Source: Bacillus sp. Marseille-Q1617
GTDB taxonomy: Bacteria > Bacillota > Bacilli > Bacillales > Bacillaceae_B
DNA length: 64,000 nucleotides
Direction: 5' to 3'
Assembly: GCF_903645295.1 (NCBI RefSeq)
Contig: NZ_CAHJXM010000001.1
Span: forward strand, 1,048,501-1,112,500
The notes under the pieces were generated by a model. The model was not told the DNA's origin. It saw only the letters and a program-made list of their open reading frames with translations, and made no database searches. How positions within the stretch are numbered: position 1 is the stretch's first letter; each line of letters starts with the position of its first letter. A program made the translations under genes and the position numbers. Shown piece after piece: positions 25,198 through 34,666 of this stretch.

Positions 25198-25905
25198 TTG
25201 GTTGGTTTATTGATCCTAATCATAGGCATATTTTTTATTTATTCTATTGTAAGTACAATCGTCATTCGATGGATGAATGTGAAGATCATCAGAAGGGTCC
25301 CGCATGATCATACCATTGCATTGACATTCGACGACGGCCCGCATCCCGTCTATACCCGTGCCCTATTGGACTTACTTAAAAAACACGGCGTCAAGGCAAC
25401 ATTCTTTGTGGTGGGTGAGAATGCAGAACAGAATACAGAATTAATCAAACGGATGCGGGCTGAGGGCCATGCATTGGGGCTTCACCATTACCGGCATGTA
25501 TCAAGCTGGTTCTTGAGCCCACTGGGTTTAAAGAAGCAATTGGAGAGAACGAATGAAATATTAGAACGGATAACCGGTGAATACACGTATTTATACCGTC
25601 CTCCATGGGGACATCTTAATCTATCTTCATTATTCATCACCAAGCGTTACCGCATTGTCATATGGTCTCATATTTTTAAGGATTGGAAAGTAAAGGAGTG
25701 CAAGGAACACTTGCCTCATCGCTTGAAAAATGCAGACTCTGAAGGGGCTGTGTATGTGCTCCATGACAGCGGGGCAACGCTTGGCGCCGATGAGGAAGCT
25801 CCAAAGTATATGTTAGAATGTTTGGACGCATTCATTGAAGGTGCACTGAACAGAAATATCCGGTTCATCCCCCTTGATGATGCAACTCAGTATAAGGAGT
25901 CTTGA
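25198..25905 (+). CDS. Polysaccharide deacetylase (NodB domain), membrane-anchored
   Basis: A ~235-residue protein with an N-terminal membrane anchor (about residues 2-26) and a NodB deacetylase domain. Motif 1 is LTFDDGPHP (42-50) with the catalytic and metal Asp pair. The zinc-His motif appears as LHHYRHVS, followed by YRPPWGHLN and the terminal VLHDSG. It would remove acetyl groups from a cell-surface sugar polymer or lipid-linked sugar. In-frame TTGs lie at 25159 and 25198; GGGAGTG favours 25198. It heads a tight three-gene operon with DedA (1-base gap) and a glycosyltransferase (overlap), which points to envelope glycolipid or polymer modification. Confidence 0.82.
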   Translation: MVGLLILIIGIFFIYSIVSTIVIRWMNVKIIRRVPHDHTIALTFDDGPHPVYTRALLDLLKKHGVKATFFVVGENAEQNTELIKRMRAEGHALGLHHYRHVSSWFLSPLGLKKQLERTNEILERITGEYTYLYRPPWGHLNLSSLFITKRYRIVIWSHIFKDWKVKECKEHLPHRLKNADSEGAVYVLHDSGATLGADEEAPKYMLECLDAFIEGALNRNIRFIPLDDATQYKES

Positions 25906-25906
25906 C

Positions 25907-26509
25907 ATGGGCAGCGAACAAATCATTCATTATATACAAGAGTACAGTTATTTCATCATTTTTCTTTTTTTATTCTTTGGGATTGTAGGGATTCCATCAC
26001 CTGAAGAATCGCTGCTGTTTTTAGTCGGGGTCTTAGCAGTTCATGGCCAATTATCGCTGCCATGGGGCATCCTGTTTTCATTCTTGGGAACATTTGCAGG
26101 GATGACCTTCGGATACTATGCCGGAAAGCTTGTGGGTTATCCCATCATCAATAAATATGGAAAATGGATTGGAATTACAGAGGAGAAGGCAGTGACATTT
26201 GAGGCAAAGTTCACGAAAAACTCATCGAAAACGCTCATCATGGGTTTCTTCATGCCAGGACTTCGTCAGGTCGCTCCTTATTTATCTGGAATTTTTTCAA
26301 TTAGCATAGTGAGATATCTGATTATTTCAGGTGCGGGCTCACTTCTTTGGGCCATCGCCTACATCCTGCTGGGATGGGGGCTCGGGAGTTCGTTTCCGAT
26401 AAATCCGAATTATGTTCCTTATTTAGGGGTTGGGCTTTTGGTCATTTTCTTAGTGACTTCATTGACGCGCTATTTAAGGAAGAAGAGGAAAGAGAGGGGA
26501 AAGATTTGA
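25907..26509 (+). CDS. DedA family (SNARE-associated) membrane protein
   Basis: A 200-residue protein with five or six helices. It carries the DedA features: an early GIPSPEESLLFLVGV segment, GTFAGMTFGYYAGKLVG, and the conserved FMPGLRQVAPYLSGIF with the key Arg. DedA proteins act in membrane homeostasis, and several flip undecaprenyl phosphate or phospholipids. The ATG at 25907 follows AAGGAGTCTTGAC, one base after the upstream stop. The next gene's TTG overlaps this stop. Context suggests lipid-carrier recycling alongside a sugar-modifying enzyme and a glycosyltransferase; that role is inference. Confidence 0.85.
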   Translation: MGSEQIIHYIQEYSYFIIFLFLFFGIVGIPSPEESLLFLVGVLAVHGQLSLPWGILFSFLGTFAGMTFGYYAGKLVGYPIINKYGKWIGITEEKAVTFEAKFTKNSSKTLIMGFFMPGLRQVAPYLSGIFSISIVRYLIISGAGSLLWAIAYILLGWGLGSSFPINPNYVPYLGVGLLVIFLVTSLTRYLRKKRKERGKI

Positions 26510-27674
26510 AAATCATCTTATTGTCCATGTTCAGTGTACCGACTGGACATGTCAAAGTAGCAGAAGTAATTCAGCAGAAGATTAAAGAAAACCATCCGGA
26601 TGCAGAAGTAAAGATTGTTGATTTCTTATCTTTCTCGAATCAATTGCTGGAAAATGCGGTATCAGGCTTTTATTTAAAGTGGATCAAGGCATTTCCTGAA
26701 AGTTACAAACGATTTTATTCACAGTTGATGATGAGCGATGACTATACAGGGATGTTGAAGAGCCTTTCAATATGTTCCATCTTTTTTGAAATGAAACTCA
26801 AACATTTAATCGAAGAAGAAAAACCATCGCACATCATATGCACCCACTCATTTCCGTCAAGGATTCTGGGGAAGCTGAAGAAAAAGTATCCGGCTTTCGC
26901 ACCAAAAACGGTGAATGTGTATAAGATTTCTTTATCAACGGAGTGTGGGATAAAAAGAATATTGATTTCCATCTGGTTCCGAGCAATGATACGAAACAGG
27001 AATTAATCCAAAAACATTCCGTTCCTTCAGATCGGATCTTTTCAACAGGGGTTCCTGTTTCAGATATCTTTAAAGGTGGAAGGACAAGGGAGACAAAAGC
27101 AGAATCGGCTCCTAAACATCTTCTGGTTGCCGGCGGGAATAATGGGTTATGCGTGCTGCAGGAATTCATGATGAATCCTTCTTCGGCTCAGCATTTTACG
27201 TTCACCGTCCTATGCGGTCACAATGAAAAATTGTTCAACATGCTCTCGGATCAACCAAACATAACACCATTAATGTATATCGATGACCGGGAAGAACTGA
27301 ATGCGATTTACGATTCAGTTGATGCCATCATTACAAAACCCGGCGGAGTCACAATTACAGAAGTATTAAATAAACGAATACCGATTTTCATTCATGATTA
27401 TTTACCAGGTCAGGAAGAAGTCAATCTGGAATTCTTAAAAGAAAATAAATTGGTCTATCTATTAAATAATGATCATCCAATAGAAATCATCACTGCTATT
27501 CTTAATGATAAACAGGAAATGAATGATCATCTTGTCCGATTACACCAATACCTTTCTTCCATCTCAACTAGTGTCGATGAAAGCTTGCAAACACTGATGA
27601 AAATAAACCAAGAAGACCTGTTGATCCAGCCATCCATGAAACAAGCAAGCGTCTCAAAAACCATACTGAATTAG
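26506..27674 (+). pseudogene. Glycosyltransferase (MGDG synthase/UgtP-like), disrupted by a frameshift
   Basis: The first frame (TTG 26506) gives an N-terminal domain like diacylglycerol glycosyltransferases (SMFSVPTGHVKVAEVIQQKI, THSFPSRILGKLKKKYP). At TVNVY (codon ending 26922) the sequence loses one base. The continuing homology (DFFINGVWDKKNIDFHLVPS) resumes in another frame from 26925 and runs to TAG 27672-27674. That part includes the donor-site region AIITKPGGVTITEVL. The first frame stops at 27006 after nonsense residues. Intact, it would be ~389 residues and transfer a sugar to a lipid acceptor. A true mutation and a sequencing error cannot be told apart here. It is third in the deacetylase-DedA operon. 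Confidence 0.85.
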
Positions 27675-27678
27675 TTTC

Positions 27679-27718
27679 AAGGCCCGTCTTCACTTTAAAG
27701 CAGTGAGGGACGGGCTTT
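27679..27718 (+). repeat. Family-1 hairpin, terminator
   Basis: AAGGCCCGTC pairs with GACGGGCTTTT around a shorter, imperfect centre (TTAAAG). It ends the envelope operon. Confidence 0.75.
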
Positions 27719-27795
27719 TATATAATTAGAAAAAACCAGGAAAGGATATCCCGGCTTATTTCAAGGATATTAATGTGGAAACCTATCAAAAGGAT

Positions 27796-28587
27796 TTAAT
27801 TCTTCACAGTCTTGCCTACTTTACTGCCATCCTTTACATCAAAAGTGCCGGAGTATTCAACCGTTTCGATTTCGCAGTTTTCCCCGATTTTCACATTCTT
27901 TCCCCTTACCAGCTTTGCCTTCGTGTTTTCAAGGTAGATATCATCGCCTTCAATTAAATCGGATCGAAGGTGGTCTTCACGCTGCATGAAGAAGTTCACG
28001 ACCTGCTTGAATAGTTTGGAGGAATGCTCGTTTTTCACTTCAATCATTTCTCCGCCAATTTCCTTAATATAGGATTCATGGCTTATTTTAATATCAACTT
28101 TATCGGCACTGAGAAGTCCTTTGATGGCGACCGATCCCCTTAAAATGAAGGTTTCCGCTTCGCAGTCTTTCTCCACTTTCAGTGAACCATGTGATCTAAC
28201 CTCTCCGCCGTGAAGCTTGCCGTCTATTTTCGTTGCTCCGCTTGAACTAAACTCCTTGCATGCAAGGTCCTCACTGATTTTGCTTGATCCGCTCACAGAC
28301 ATTTCAGCAGCAGTGACCGAACCCTCGATCTTTGTGCTTCCACTGACGCTAATCTCTTTCGCGTTGATGCTCCCGGTAATTCTCGAAGACCCGCTGCATG
28401 AAAATTCTTCAGTCGTAATGTCCCCGTTAATTTTCCCGGATCCTGAGATTTTAAGGTCTTTACACTCGATATCACCTTGTATCGTACCGCTGCCGCTGAT
28501 TTTTACAGAATCGAACTGACCGCCTCCCGAGGTACCAGACCCGCTGATTTTCAAGTCATGCAATTCCTTTTTCTCAACTGTACTCAT
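27796..28587 (-). CDS. Bactofilin-like polymer-forming protein (YhbE/YhbF type)
   Basis: A 263-residue protein built of short beta-helix repeats. ISGSG- or SCSGSS-type units recur about every 16-19 residues from residue 12 to about 165 (KISGSGTSGG, KISGSGTIQGD, KISGSGKINGD, SVSGSTKIEGS, SVSGSSKISED). This is the right-handed beta-helix of bactofilins, which polymerise into cytoskeletal filaments. The C-terminal third is less repetitive. GGAGGAATACAGG places the start at ATG 28587. It overlaps no other gene but follows yhbD by 16 bases, as in the B. subtilis yhbD-yhbE-yhbF operon; here only one bactofilin gene is present. Confidence 0.82.
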   Translation of the reverse strand: MSTVEKKELHDLKISGSGTSGGGQFDSVKISGSGTIQGDIECKDLKISGSGKINGDITTEEFSCSGSSRITGSINAKEISVSGSTKIEGSVTAAEMSVSGSSKISEDLACKEFSSSGATKIDGKLHGGEVRSHGSLKVEKDCEAETFILRGSVAIKGLLSADKVDIKISHESYIKEIGGEMIEVKNEHSSKLFKQVVNFFMQREDHLRSDLIEGDDIYLENTKAKLVRGKNVKIGENCEIETVEYSGTFDVKDGSKVGKTVKN

Positions 28588-28603
28588 CCTGTATTCCTCC
28601 CAA

Positions 28604-29236
28604 TTAAAAATTAATTTCACTTGTTAACTTGGTTTTTAATTCTTCAACTATCTGGAGTAAATCGAGCTTCACAATCGTCTCGGCCGTCTGATCAATAATA
28701 GTGGCGGATTGGAGCGGAAGCATTATCCATATGACCATATCTTGTTTACGGAGTCCTCTTAGTTCATATGAAGGACTATTAGAAGCCTCGAAGTTTTCAT
28801 CCAAAAAAAGAAATAGTGTTTTTACATCTTCTTTGTTCAAGCGGGTTCGCACTTTTTCAAGAATGAACATATTCAGGATGTCTCGAAATTCAATTGCTTT
28901 CACGTTCTTCAAAAGAGGTGTGCAGAACGATATGGTGTCAGATAGGAGGATCTTTTGAAGCCTTAATGAATCCAGTGGGATTTCAATCTTCGCCGGATTC
29001 GGTGAAAAGAAATCGGATAATTCATCAAGAGAGTGGGTATCTTTCAATTCTTTCACTTTTTCTATCCTTGCCAGCATCTTTTCTCTTGGAAAGAAAGTTT
29101 CCTGGCCAGTAAAACTGGACTTCTTGATAAACCAATCTTCCGGGATGATATTCTTACGCTTCCAGCGATAGAGCTGCCCATAAGAGATACCTGTCAACTC
29201 CAGAACTTCCTTTTTGGATATAAGGCCGCTATCCAT
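28604..29236 (-). CDS. yhbD: YhbD-like DUF4004 protein with MerR-type N-terminal HTH
   Basis: A 210-residue protein. Residues 4-60 look like a MerR winged helix (GLISKKEVLELTGISYGQLYRWKRKNIIPEDWF). The rest is the DUF4004 domain of B. subtilis YhbD. ATG 29236 sits eight bases after GAGGTG; GTG 29242 is a weaker alternative. It is the first gene of the operon with the bactofilin. The promoter has direct repeats placed like MerR operators, so YhbD probably autoregulates the operon. The signal it senses is unknown. Confidence 0.82.
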   Translation of the reverse strand: MDSGLISKKEVLELTGISYGQLYRWKRKNIIPEDWFIKKSSFTGQETFFPREKMLARIEKVKELKDTHSLDELSDFFSPNPAKIEIPLDSLRLQKILLSDTISFCTPLLKNVKAIEFRDILNMFILEKVRTRLNKEDVKTLFLFLDENFEASNSPSYELRGLRKQDMVIWIMLPLQSATIIDQTAETIVKLDLLQIVEELKTKLTSEINF

Positions 29237-29258
29237 GTACACAACACCTCATTTCATC

Positions 29259-29325
29259 TGTAACAAAACATTGTTACGTTTCCTATTCACACTATAGCAG
29301 AACAATGTTACGTTTGTAAATGATT
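29259..29325 (-). promoter_or_regulatory. yhbD promoter with repeated MerR-style operators
   Basis: On the minus strand TTTACA and TATAGT are 18 bases apart, and the spacer holds AACGTAACATTGTT. A second copy, AACGTAACAATGTT, lies at 29281-29260, just downstream. GTAAC...GTTAC dyads are visible in the second copy. Operators inside the -35/-10 spacer are characteristic of MerR regulators. Confidence 0.55.
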
Positions 29326-29354
29326 TTTCAGGTTTTTTTGGAAATCAGGGATAA

Positions 29355-29396
29355 AGGCCCGTCCCGCAGTGCTTAAAAGCACTGCGGGACGGGCCT
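29355..29396 (-). repeat. Family-1 hairpin, terminator of the HIT gene
   Basis: AGGCCCGTCCCGCAGTGCTT and its complement form a near-perfect 19-bp stem. On the minus strand TTTAT follows. Confidence 0.8.
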
Positions 29397-29404
29397 GAGA
29401 GTGT

Positions 29405-29806
29405 TCATTTTTTTCGTTTGTTTTCAGGCTGCTTCAACCAGTAGCGGAGGCCTTTTCCGGCAAGCGGTTCATCGTTGTAGCGGGGAATGATATGAAAATG
29501 GCTGTGAAAGATGAATTGATTTGATACTTTCCCTACATTCCAACCTAGCGTATAACCGTCTGCATCAAAACGTTCATCAAGATAGTTTTTTGCTTTTTGC
29601 AGCAGTTCATATGTATCGTTCCATTCTTCTTTTGTCAGCGCGAAAGCATCTTGCTGATGTTTCTTGGGCACGATGACACCGCAGCCTTCGAGCACCTCCT
29701 GCTGAAGATTGTGCTGAAGGAAATAACAAGTGTCATTTTCAAATATGATGTTCTGATCTGGGTCTTCATGCGGATGGCAGAAGGGGCATTTGCTTTCATC
29801 GTTCAT
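29405..29806 (-). CDS. HIT family hydrolase
   Basis: A 133-residue histidine-triad protein. The triad is HSHFHIIPR (H-x-H-x-H), preceded by the FIF segment, and a Cys pair (CPFCHP) near the N-terminus may bind zinc. HIT enzymes hydrolyse or transfer nucleotidyl groups from dinucleoside polyphosphates or aminoacyl-adenylates. Start ATG 29806 follows TAGGAGTGTATTCC; an in-frame ATG at 29815 lies inside the site. Substrate not determinable. Confidence 0.85.
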   Translation of the reverse strand: MNDESKCPFCHPHEDPDQNIIFENDTCYFLQHNLQQEVLEGCGVIVPKKHQQDAFALTKEEWNDTYELLQKAKNYLDERFDADGYTLGWNVGKVSNQFIFHSHFHIIPRYNDEPLAGKGLRYWLKQPENKRKK

Positions 29807-29924
29807 GGAATACACTCCTAATTGATGGAATTTTCTTTCTTTTTAGAGTATAACATGGGTTTTTCCGGTGGAGAACGGATATTTGGGCTCTGATACGAGG
29901 TGGGAATGTTGAGGAAAAGATTTT

Positions 29925-29969
29925 CGGACAAAAAATGGATGTACGGACAGATTTGTAGATAAGCGGACA
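29925..29969. repeat. Three spaced CGGACA units
   Basis: CGGACA occurs at 29925, 29944 and 29964, i.e. at 19- and 20-base intervals, in the gap between the HIT and catalase genes. Nothing else was recognised in that gap apart from the sigma-B promoter. Confidence 0.4.
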
Positions 29970-30057
29970 AAACTATTGAATTACCGGCAATTCTAAAAAA
30001 TTGTCACTTTGGGCGGTTCCAAAAATCAGTCCTTCCCACATCGACATTCCAAATTAT

Positions 30058-30082
30058 GTTTATATCCAGTTAATAAGGGTAG
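30058..30082 (+). promoter_or_regulatory. Sigma-B promoter of katE
   Basis: GTTTAT (30058-30063), 13 bases, GGGTAG (30077-30082), about 45 bases before the start codon. Both boxes match the sigma-B consensus (GTTTAA/GGGTAT) in five of six positions, and katE of B. subtilis is a known sigma-B target. Confidence 0.7.
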
Positions 30083-30126
30083 AAAACCAACAGAGAATTT
30101 ACATAGTAAATGAAAGGGTTGAGAGA

Positions 30127-32181
30127 ATGAGTAACGAGAAGAATAACAATGTTAACGAAAATAGTAAGAATGAACAACTTGAACAGTATCGGGTGGATGA
30201 CAGCGGCAAACATCTGACTACCAATCAAGGACTGAAGGTGTCAGAAGATGAGTTTTCCCTGAAAGCCGGTGAACGCGGCCCTACTTTGATGGAAGATTTC
30301 CACTTCCGTGAAAAGATGACTCATTTCGACCATGAGCGTATTCCGGAGCGCATTGTCCATGCACGGGGATTTGCTGCTCATGGTGAATTCGAAGTCTATG
30401 AGTCTATGAAAGAATATACGAAAGCGGGATTCCTGCAGGATCCTTCCAAGAAAACTCCAGTATTCGTCCGTTTCTCGACGGTGGCAGGGAATAGGGGGTC
30501 TGCAGAAGCAGTCCGTGACGCACGCGGGTTCGCCACTAAATTCTATACGGAAGAAGGCAACTACGACTTAGTGGGGAATAACATTCCAGTATTCTTCATT
30601 CAGGATGCCATCAAATTCCCTGATCTTGTACACGCGATCAAGGCGGAGCCTCACAATGAGATGCCTCAGGCAGCGACAGCCCATGATACCTTCTGGGACT
30701 TTATAGCCAATAATCAGGAGTCCGCCCATATGGTCATGTGGGCCATGTCGGACCGGGCAATACCACGCAGTTTCAGAATGATGGAAGGATTCGGTGTTCA
30801 CACTTTCCGCTTCGTCAATGAAGAAGGAAAAGCCCACTTCGTCAAGTTCCACTGGAAACCGGTTCTCGGTACTCATTCTCTCGTCTGGGATGAAGCACAA
30901 AAAATCAATGGTAAGGATCCTGATTTCCACCGCCGTGATTTGTATGAGTCAATTGAAAACGGGGATTATCCTGAATATGAACTGGGTGTTCAGCTGATTA
31001 AAGAAGAAGACGAATTCAACTTCGACTTTGATGTACTGGATCCAACAAAACTTTGGCCAGAAGAAGAGGTGCCTGTGAAAATCATCGGTAAAATGACACT
31101 GAACCGGAATGTGGATAATGTGTTCGCAGAAACCGAGCAGGCAGCTTTCCACCCTGGATCTGTCGTACCTGGTATTGATTTTTCAAATGATCCATTATTA
31201 CAGGGACGCTTATTCTCTTATACAGATACACAGCTTATCCGTCTTGGAGGGCCGAACTTCCATGAGTTGCCGATCAACCGTCCGGTTTGCCCATTCCATA
31301 ACAATCAGCGTGACGGATATGGCCGCCATACCATCAATAAAGGGCAGGTGAGCTACCATAAAAATTCTCTTGCACATAATACTCCTGCACCTGCAAGTGA
31401 AGAGGAAGGCGGATACACCCATTATCAAGAGAAAATGGAAGGACGCAAAGTCCGAGCCAGAAGTGAAAGCTTCAAGGATCACTTCTCTCAAGCAACCCTG
31501 TTCTGGAACAGCATGAGTGAGCCGGAGAAGGAGCACATGATTAATGCTTTCAGTTTTGAACTGGGGAAAGTCATGAATGAATCCATCCGGCAGCAGGTGG
31601 TCGATATGTTCGCACATGTCAATCTGGATCTGGCAAAAGGCTTTGCAGAAGCAATCGGTGCCAAGCTTCCGGAAGGACCGGGAACTAAAGTAACCAAATC
31701 GTCCCCTGCCCTGAGTCAGGAAAACACGATCAAAAGACCCCATACGCGTAAAGTAGGGGTTATTGTAAGCAATCAATTTGACGGAGCCGATGTAGCGAAT
31801 GTCATCGACACTTTAAAGGAAGAAGGCCTCCAGCCGGAAATCATAAGCAATAAGCTCGGCGTGTTAAAAGGAGTGGATGGAGAGGAACTTGAAGTCGACC
31901 ATACTTTCTTAACGTGTGATTCAGTCCTGTTCGACAGCTTATACCTGGCAGGCGGAAAAGTCACAGATAAAAATTTCAAAGAAAATACAGCTTATTTTGT
32001 AAAGGAAGCCTTTGCCCACTTTAAGCCGATCGGGGCTACTCATGAGGGCGCACATCTATTGGAAGAAATCGGAGTCAAGGGCGCTTCGGGAGTGGTAACA
32101 GGCGAAGATTTGAAAACATTCACCTCTGAATTCATCAATGCCGTGGCTGCACACCGCCACTGGGATCGCGAACTGGTTTAG
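30127..32181 (+). CDS. katE: Large-subunit catalase (HPII/KatE type)
   Basis: A 684-residue clade-2 catalase that breaks hydrogen peroxide into water and oxygen in the cytoplasm. The catalytic His (H78) lies in IVHARGFAAHG. The conserved Asn region is YDLVGNNIPVFFIQD, and the proximal heme Tyr is in RLFSYTDTQ. After the core comes a C-terminal flavodoxin/DJ-1-like domain (from about residue 545, RKVGVIVSNQFDGADV), diagnostic of large catalases. ATG 30127 was chosen over an open frame running further upstream because it follows AAAGGGTTGAGAGA and fits the B. subtilis KatE length (~686). A sigma-B promoter precedes it, so general stress control is expected. Confidence 0.93.
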   Translation: MSNEKNNNVNENSKNEQLEQYRVDDSGKHLTTNQGLKVSEDEFSLKAGERGPTLMEDFHFREKMTHFDHERIPERIVHARGFAAHGEFEVYESMKEYTKAGFLQDPSKKTPVFVRFSTVAGNRGSAEAVRDARGFATKFYTEEGNYDLVGNNIPVFFIQDAIKFPDLVHAIKAEPHNEMPQAATAHDTFWDFIANNQESAHMVMWAMSDRAIPRSFRMMEGFGVHTFRFVNEEGKAHFVKFHWKPVLGTHSLVWDEAQKINGKDPDFHRRDLYESIENGDYPEYELGVQLIKEEDEFNFDFDVLDPTKLWPEEEVPVKIIGKMTLNRNVDNVFAETEQAAFHPGSVVPGIDFSNDPLLQGRLFSYTDTQLIRLGGPNFHELPINRPVCPFHNNQRDGYGRHTINKGQVSYHKNSLAHNTPAPASEEEGGYTHYQEKMEGRKVRARSESFKDHFSQATLFWNSMSEPEKEHMINAFSFELGKVMNESIRQQVVDMFAHVNLDLAKGFAEAIGAKLPEGPGTKVTKSSPALSQENTIKRPHTRKVGVIVSNQFDGADVANVIDTLKEEGLQPEIISNKLGVLKGVDGEELEVDHTFLTCDSVLFDSLYLAGGKVTDKNFKENTAYFVKEAFAHFKPIGATHEGAHLLEEIGVKGASGVVTGEDLKTFTSEFINAVAAHRHWDRELV

Positions 32182-32202
32182 GAATAAGTGATAATTGTAA
32201 AG

Positions 32203-32232
32203 GAAACTGCCGAATGAGGCAGTTTTCTTTTT
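32203..32232 (+). terminator. Terminator of katE
   Basis: GAAACTGCC pairs with GGCAGTTTTC, and TTTTTC follows. Confidence 0.85.
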
Positions 32233-32290
32233 CAACAGGCTCTGATCAAAATCATTTATCTTTTTACATAAAGTTCCACAAACAAAATTC

Positions 32291-32352
32291 TTGAAAGTCA
32301 AATAAGGTCAAACTATACTATGGTTATAAGGTCAAAGAAAGTCAAAGTCAAA
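32291..32352 (+). promoter_or_regulatory. clpE promoter with two CtsR operators
   Basis: A sigma-A promoter (TTGAAA 32291-32296, 17 bases, TATACT 32314-32319) overlaps CtsR box 1, AGTCAAA-TAA-GGTCAAA (32296-32312). Box 2, GGTCAAA-GAA-AGTCAAA, lies at 32330-32346, with a further half-site AGTCAAA at 32346-32352. These match the CtsR heptad repeat of class III heat-shock genes. Confidence 0.9.
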
Positions 32353-32437
32353 CTTCGGATACACTTGACCTTGAAATGTTTAAATTATTTCTAAACTTAC
32401 TAAATATAATCCATAACTCATGAGGAGGTAACATTGT

Positions 32438-34576
32438 ATGAAATGTCAAGTATGTCAGCAAAATCAGGCAACGGTTGAAGTATTTAAAAGAGTCAACAAT
32501 CATAAGACAAGAATGCATATGTGTTCTGCTTGTTTTCAACAGCAGCAGTCGAAGATGCCTTCTGGTTTAAATGGGGGATTTCCATTTGATGAATTATTCA
32601 AAGGCATGAATACGGGCGGACATCAGCCTCAAGCATTTGGAGGTCAGCCTCATGGTCCTGAAACACAAACTGGAGGCAGCGGCGGTAATGGGATCCTTGA
32701 TCAATTCGGACGCAATGTGACCCAAGCTGCAAAAGCAGGACTGATAGACCCTGTCATCGGAAGAGATAAAGAGGTCGAGCGTGTGATTGAAATCCTGAAC
32801 CGCCGAAATAAAAATAATCCCGTTCTCATCGGTGAGCCGGGTGTTGGTAAAACAGCGATTGCGGAAGGACTGGCACTGAAAATCACAGCTGAAGATGTTC
32901 CTTCCAAGCTGTTAAATAAAGAGGTTTATGTCATGGACGTAGCCTCTTTGACAGCCGGTACAGGAGTTCGAGGATCCTTTGAAGAGCGATTGAAAGCAAT
33001 CATCAGCGAACTTCAAAACCGCAAGAACGTCATGTTATTTATTGATGAGATTCATCAGTTGGTTGGTGCCGGATCTGCTGAGGGTTCGATGGATGCAGGC
33101 AATATCTTAAAACCGGCATTAGCTCGCGGTGAATTACAGGTAATCGGTGCGACTACACTGAAAGAGTACCGCCAAATCGAAAAAGACGCAGCCCTCGAAC
33201 GCCGGTTCCAGCCAGTGATGGTGAATGAACCAACTCCTGAACAGGCGATCGACATCTTAAAAGGACTGCGTGATAAGTATGAAAGCTACCACGGTGTAAC
33301 GTTTACCGATGAAACCATAGAGGCTTGTGTGAAGCTTTCTCATCGTTATATCCAGGACCGGTTCTTACCGGATAAAGCAATTGATTTAATGGATGAAGCA
33401 GGTTCTAAAATGAACCTTCAGTCTGAAGGGAAGGACACATCAGCCCTGCATAAGAAGCTAAATGAGGTAAAAGCTGAGAAAGATCGTGCAACGGAGGAAG
33501 AACGATACGAGGAAGCGGCTAAGCTTCGTGACAAGGAAAAAGAAATAGAGAAGCAGCTTCAAAATGGAAATTCAAAGGAAAAATCAGTGGTCGAGCCTGA
33601 ACTTATCCAATCAATCATTGAAGCGAAGACGGGCATTCCGGTCGGGAAGCTTCAAAGCGATGACAAAAAACGCATGAAAGAGCTTGAGACAAATCTTTCT
33701 AATAAAGTAATCGGTCAGGCTGAAGCTGTGAAGAAGGTAGCGAAAGCGATCCGCCGAAGCCGTGCAGGTCTAAAGGCTAAGCACCGTCCGATTGGTACGT
33801 TCTTATTCGTGGGGCCGACTGGTGTCGGTAAAACAGAATTAACGAAAACACTTGCTGAAGAACTATTCGGTTCAAAGGATAGCATGCTCCGTTTAGATAT
33901 GAGTGAGTACATGGAGAAGCATTCCGTATCCAAACTGATCGGTTCACCTCCGGGATATGTAGGCCACGAAGAGTCAGGACAGCTGACGGAAAAGGTAAGA
34001 AGAAACCCTTATTCCATCCTTCTGCTGGATGAAATCGAGAAAGCCCACCCGGATGTACAGCATATGTTCCTGCAGATCCTTGAAGACGGACGATTGACTG
34101 ACAGCCAGGGCAGAACGGTCAGTTTTAAAGATACCGTGATTATCATGACAAGTAATGCAGGGGTCACAGATAAGAAAGAAGCGGTCGTGGGCTTTGATAC
34201 GGTAGGCACTGATGCAGTGAAAGAAACCAATATCCTGAAGTCATTGGGTGCTTACTTCAAGCCTGAATTCCTGAACCGTTTTGACAGCATCATTGAATTC
34301 CAGTCACTTGAGAAAGAGGAACTCCTTCAAATCCTTGACCTGATGATTGCTGATTTGCAAGCAGAGCTTAACGATCAAAAGATAACGGTTACCGTTGAAA
34401 AAGATGCAAAAGAAAAGCTGGCAGAATTAGGCTATCATCCTGAGTTTGGAGCGCGTCCATTGCGCCGCGTTATACAGGAGCAGGTGGAAGACAAGATTGC
34501 TGATTTACTTCTTGAAGAAGAGGATATCAATGAAATGATAGTCTCTCTAGAAAACGATGAAATCGTGGTTAAATGA
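32438..34576 (+). CDS. clpE: ATP-dependent Clp protease ATP-binding subunit ClpE
   Basis: A 712-residue Hsp100 ATPase that unfolds proteins for ClpP. The N-terminal zinc finger (CQVC at 3-6 and CSAC at 29-32) is the ClpE hallmark. AAA-1 carries GEPGVGKT and [13 protein letters not shown]-type coiled segment ([18 protein letters not shown]) follows. AAA-2 carries GPTGVGKTE and [13 protein letters not shown], and the C-terminal ClpB-D2 small domain ends in [27 protein letters not shown] precedes ATG 32438. The CtsR boxes predict induction by heat and misfolded proteins, as in B. subtilis. Monocistronic. Confidence 0.96.
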   Translation: MKCQVCQQNQATVEVFKRVNNHKTRMHMCSACFQQQQSKMPSGLNGGFPFDELFKGMNTGGHQPQAFGGQPHGPETQTGGSGGNGILDQFGRNVTQAAKAGLIDPVIGRDKEVERVIEILNRRNKNNPVLIGEPGVGKTAIAEGLALKITAEDVPSKLLNKEVYVMDVASLTAGTGVRGSFEERLKAIISELQNRKNVMLFIDEIHQLVGAGSAEGSMDAGNILKPALARGELQVIGATTLKEYRQIEKDAALERRFQPVMVNEPTPEQAIDILKGLRDKYESYHGVTFTDETIEACVKLSHRYIQDRFLPDKAIDLMDEAGSKMNLQSEGKDTSALHKKLNEVKAEKDRATEEERYEEAAKLRDKEKEIEKQLQNGNSKEKSVVEPELIQSIIEAKTGIPVGKLQSDDKKRMKELETNLSNKVIGQAEAVKKVAKAIRRSRAGLKAKHRPIGTFLFVGPTGVGKTELTKTLAEELFGSKDSMLRLDMSEYMEKHSVSKLIGSPPGYVGHEESGQLTEKVRRNPYSILLLDEIEKAHPDVQHMFLQILEDGRLTDSQGRTVSFKDTVIIMTSNAGVTDKKEAVVGFDTVGTDAVKETNILKSLGAYFKPEFLNRFDSIIEFQSLEKEELLQILDLMIADLQAELNDQKITVTVEKDAKEKLAELGYHPEFGARPLRRVIQEQVEDKIADLLLEEEDINEMIVSLENDEIVVK

Positions 34577-34621
34577 GGATTTATTCAGGGAGCATCTTTG
34601 GAGGAATCTCCCTGATTATGG

Positions 34622-34665
34622 AAAAAAAGAGCAGGATCCAAGATTAATGGATCCTGCTCTTTTTG
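34622..34665. terminator. Bidirectional terminator
   Basis: AAAAAGAGCAGGATCC and GGATCCTGCTCTTTTT form a near-perfect stem. A weaker hairpin (TCAGGGAG/CTCCCTGA, 34587-34617) precedes it. Confidence 0.9.
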
Positions 34666-34666
34666 A

